Positions 6,011 through 7,895 of a stretch of 7,895 nucleotides of DNA are shown in pieces; positions within the stretch are counted from its first letter, which is position 1, and every line of letters starts with the position of its first letter. The stretch spans positions 1-7,895 of the forward strand of contig JAJCXU010000266.1 in NCBI GenBank assembly GCA_029263275.1, in the 5' to 3' direction. This DNA is from Ilumatobacter sp. (lineage in GTDB: Bacteria; Actinomycetota; Acidimicrobiia; Acidimicrobiales; Ilumatobacteraceae). Position numbers and translations under genes: made by a program. A model generated the notes under the pieces. The model saw only the letters and a list, made by a program, of their open reading frames with translations, searched no databases and was not told where the DNA came from.

Positions 6011-6137
6011 ATGCGAAACAGTTGATTGCCGGGCCGATCGCTCCAGCGTGCGGAGCGAACCGGCGGTCAAGTCGTTCGCGCCGTGAGGCTCACGAACTCA
6101 CCGACAACGGGTCAACCATCCCGTGGAAAGCGCAACG

Positions 6138-6803
6138 ATGAACCAAAGCGTGCCCGATGCCGAACTCTTCGGAAGGATACGAGAACAACTTCACACCGCT
6201 GTGATCGGTGACATTCTCGACAAAGCCGGGCGCCGTCATCAGTTTCTGCCCCCGGAGATCCGCGCTCAGACGTCCGACCGTAAGCTCGTCGGGCGGGCCA
6301 TGCCGGTGCTGATCAGCGACACGTTCGCACCAGCTGGTCGGCCGTTCGGGAAACTGACCGAAGCACTCGACGAACTGCGGCCGGGCGAAATCTACATCGC
6401 GCGAAATGGACGCACGCCGGTGGCCGCCTGGGGCGAGATTCTGACCCACACCGCCATACGCAATGGTGCGACAGGAGCGGTGCTGGACGGGTATCACCGA
6501 GACACGAACAAGATCTTGCCCTTAGATTTTCCTGTGTTCTCCCGCGGCCCATTCGGGCAAGATGCTGGCGTCAGAACGATCGTCGTCGATTATCGAGTCC
6601 CCATCGAGATCGGCCAAGCATGGATCATGCCCGGCGATCTGATCGTCGGCGACTCCGATGGAGTTGTCGTTGTGCCCCAAGACGCGGAACATGAGGTTCT
6701 CGAGGGGGCGTTTTCGAAGGTCGCGACTGAGAACGAGGTGCTGAGCGCCATTCAACACGGTATGTCAGCCACCGAGGCCTTCGATACGTTCGGAGTGCTC
6801 TAG
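6138..6803 (+). CDS. RraA-family protein (class II pyruvate aldolase/HMG-CHA aldolase-like)
   Basis: A 221-residue protein of the RraA/HMG-aldolase fold. The ATG at 6138 has GGAAAG (6125-6130) seven bases upstream; an in-frame GTG at 6123 lacks a site. Family marks are TAVIGDILDKAGR (20-32), VGRAMPV (51-57), the active-site Gly-x-x-Leu in AAWGEILTHTA (96-106), GATGAVLDGYHRD (110-122) with the metal- and pyruvate-binding Arg121-Asp122, and PGDLIVGDSDGVVVVP (165-180). The intact Arg-Asp pair and Gly-x-x-Leu motif fit an enzyme with aldolase or oxaloacetate-decarboxylase-type chemistry, rather than only an RNase E inhibitor. Substrate is unknown. Its neighbours, an FCD regulator and an aldonate dehydratase, suggest a role in sugar-acid breakdown, perhaps cleaving a 2-keto-3-deoxy acid (inference). 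Its last 39 bases overlap the convergent dehydratase gene. Confidence 0.88.
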   Translation: MNQSVPDAELFGRIREQLHTAVIGDILDKAGRRHQFLPPEIRAQTSDRKLVGRAMPVLISDTFAPAGRPFGKLTEALDELRPGEIYIARNGRTPVAAWGEILTHTAIRNGATGAVLDGYHRDTNKILPLDFPVFSRGPFGQDAGVRTIVVDYRVPIEIGQAWIMPGDLIVGDSDGVVVVPQDAEHEVLEGAFSKVATENEVLSAIQHGMSATEAFDTFGVL

Positions 6804-7895
6804 CTCGAGCTGGTCTGAGTCGACGACGGGACCATGATTGTAGCGAGTAGTCGGGCGCGAGGAACCGGCAAGAAAATCGAGATCTGCCCCTTCGTCCGCC
6901 TGAGTCACGTGGCTGACGTACAACCGTTCCCAGCCGCGGCTCGGAACTTCCGGCTGTGGTCCGGCGTCGGCTCGTCTTTGTTCGAGTTCCTCATCGGAAA
7001 CGATGAGCGTCACTGATCGCCCGGTCACACTGATGGCGATCAGATCGCCGGTGCGGACGAGGCGGAGAGGTCCGCCAACAGCGGATTCGGGCGCGCAGTG
7101 AAGCAAGACGGTCCCATAGGAGGTACCGCTCATTCGTGCATCGCTGATCCTGACCATGTCGGTCACGCCGGTGGCCAACAACTTTTGAGGAATCGGGATA
7201 TTTCCGACCTCCGGCATGCCGGGGTATCCGGCCGGACCGCAGTTCCGTAGGACGAGGACCGAGTCGGGGGTGACATCGAGATTCTCGTCATCGATGCGTC
7301 GGTGAAGGTCTTCCACGTTGTCGAAGACGACTGCAGGGCCCGTGTGCTCCATCAGCGCGGTCGAGGCGGCTGAGACTTTGAGAATGCAGCCGTTCGGGGC
7401 CAGATTGCCACGGAGCACCGCCAATCCGGCGTTCTGTATGACTGGACTGCTGCGAGGTCGGATGACCTCGCCGTCCGGCGGCGCGGCGTCGCGATGAAGG
7501 TCACGTAATGATGCGCCCCCGACCGTATGTTCGAGATCGTCGATGAGATCGTCGAGCTCGTTCAAGACCGTCGAAACGCCTCCCGCGTAAGCAAAGTCCT
7601 CCATCAGGAACCGGCCTGAGGGCATGATGTCCACCAGGAGGGGGACATCATGCCCGAGTCGGTCGAAGTCGGCGAGATCGAAAGCGACGTTCAGCCGTCG
7701 CGCAAGTGCGAGCAGATGCAAGACGGCGTTCGTCGACCCGCCGATGGCTGCCACCACCCGAACTGCGTTCGCCAACGAACCAGACGTGACGATTTCTGTC
7801 ATCGTCGTGCCGTCCGCTACGAGTGAAACTATTCGTCGACCCGACTCGTGTGCGAGTGCGAGTCGGCGACTATCGGGTGCCGGAAGGGAGCCGTT
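6765..7895 (-). CDS. IlvD/Edd-family dehydratase, aldonate-dehydratase-like (N-terminus beyond window)
   Basis: The visible C-terminal 376 residues run in frame to the right edge; an internal ATG at 7802 is not the true start, since NGSLPAPDSRRLALAHESGR upstream of it matches the family. Roughly 200 N-terminal residues, with most iron-sulphur cysteines, are missing. Clear marks are IGGSTNAVLHL, NCGPAGYPGMPE, and VRISDARMSGTSYGTVLLH, whose Ser at 7130-7128 is the expected catalytic base, then APESAVGGPL and the terminal YVSHVTQADEGADLDFLAG. The RISDARMSGTSYG and SHVTQADEG wording resembles sugar-acid dehydratases (L-arabonate/D-xylonate type) more than the isoleucine/valine enzyme, so it probably converts an aldonate to a 2-keto-3-deoxy acid. 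The C-terminus runs about 25 residues past DFLAG, into the RraA gene. It could still be a dihydroxy-acid dehydratase paralogue. Confidence 0.93.
   Translation of the reverse strand, partial: NGSLPAPDSRRLALAHESGRRIVSLVADGTTMTEIVTSGSLANAVRVVAAIGGSTNAVLHLLALARRLNVAFDLADFDRLGHDVPLLVDIMPSGRFLMEDFAYAGGVSTVLNELDDLIDDLEHTVGGASLRDLHRDAAPPDGEVIRPRSSPVIQNAGLAVLRGNLAPNGCILKVSAASTALMEHTGPAVVFDNVEDLHRRIDDENLDVTPDSVLVLRNCGPAGYPGMPEVGNIPIPQKLLATGVTDMVRISDARMSGTSYGTVLLHCAPESAVGGPLRLVRTGDLIAISVTGRSVTLIVSDEELEQRRADAGPQPEVPSRGWERLYVSHVTQADEGADLDFLAGSSRPTTRYNHGPVVDSDQLELEHSERIEGLGG

Larger units (their letters stand above)
5820..6137. promoter_or_regulatory. Divergent regulatory region between the GntR and RraA genes
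   Basis: This 318-base stretch holds no convincing gene; short open frames here lack ribosome sites and recognisable protein sequence. It contains the GntR ribosome site, an A/T-richer segment (5926-5960) with three ATGAT units (5941, 5946, 5953), the GATGTACATC palindrome (6001-6010), and a long leader. Two small GC-rich hairpins lie just before the RraA gene: CGTGA-ggc-TCACG (6082-6094), and ACGGG/CCCGT (6107-6111 with 6120-6124), the latter abutting the ribosome site GGAAAG (6125-6130). Confidence 0.55.

Noticed and set aside
5449..6012. 187-codon minus-strand open frame overlapping the GntR gene and its upstream region
   Set aside because: Most of it is the GntR gene read in another frame; the part upstream has no ribosome site or family features.
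5953..6141. 62-codon plus-strand open frame in the GntR/RraA gap
   Set aside because: No Shine-Dalgarno, no hydrophobic or motif pattern, and it begins inside the candidate -10 region; treated as leader sequence.

Overview
The window looks like a chromosomal stretch from a GC-rich (roughly 60% by eye) Gram-positive-type bacterium, most likely an actinobacterium. The lipoprotein with a short acidic Asp/Glu/Ala/Pro-rich linker, the sugar ABC operon lacking its own ATPase, and the codon usage would fit Acidimicrobiia (Ilumatobacter-like). That placement is an inference from style, not from a marker gene.

Left half (1-5057): a carbohydrate-uptake module. A LacI-family repressor gene, cut by the left edge, is transcribed leftwards. 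Divergent from it, a strong consensus promoter (284-312) has a 20-bp LacI-type palindrome (306-325) lying over its -10 box. It drives a four-gene operon: a lipoprotein sugar-binding protein (372-1721), two CUT1-type permeases (1854-2792 and 2809-3654), and a cytoplasmic family GH32 beta-fructosidase (3651-5057) that overlaps the second permease by 4 bases. The GH32 enzyme points to sucrose or short fructo-oligosaccharides as the imported sugar. The ATPase must come from elsewhere. The 132-base gap between the binding-protein and first permease genes holds a perfect 14-bp stem-loop and, at the permease start, two mutually exclusive hairpins around the ribosome binding site. Both could set the ratio of binding protein to permease.

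Right half (5058-7895): what looks like a sugar-acid module. A GntR/FCD repressor (5819-5097, minus strand) is divergent from an RraA-family gene (6138-6803, plus strand) across a 318-base regulatory region with a candidate promoter and a 10-bp palindrome. The RraA gene converges on, and overlaps by 39 bases, the 3' end of an IlvD/Edd-type aldonate dehydratase that enters from the right edge (minus strand). The dehydratase would make a 2-keto-3-deoxy sugar acid, and an RraA-type class II aldolase could plausibly act on such a product. That link is inference from neighbourhood.

No RNA genes, mobile elements, CRISPR arrays or prophage genes were seen. This is ordinary catabolic-island DNA. The points worth checking are regulatory (operator, competing hairpins, intercistronic stem-loop) and a few departures from family motifs.
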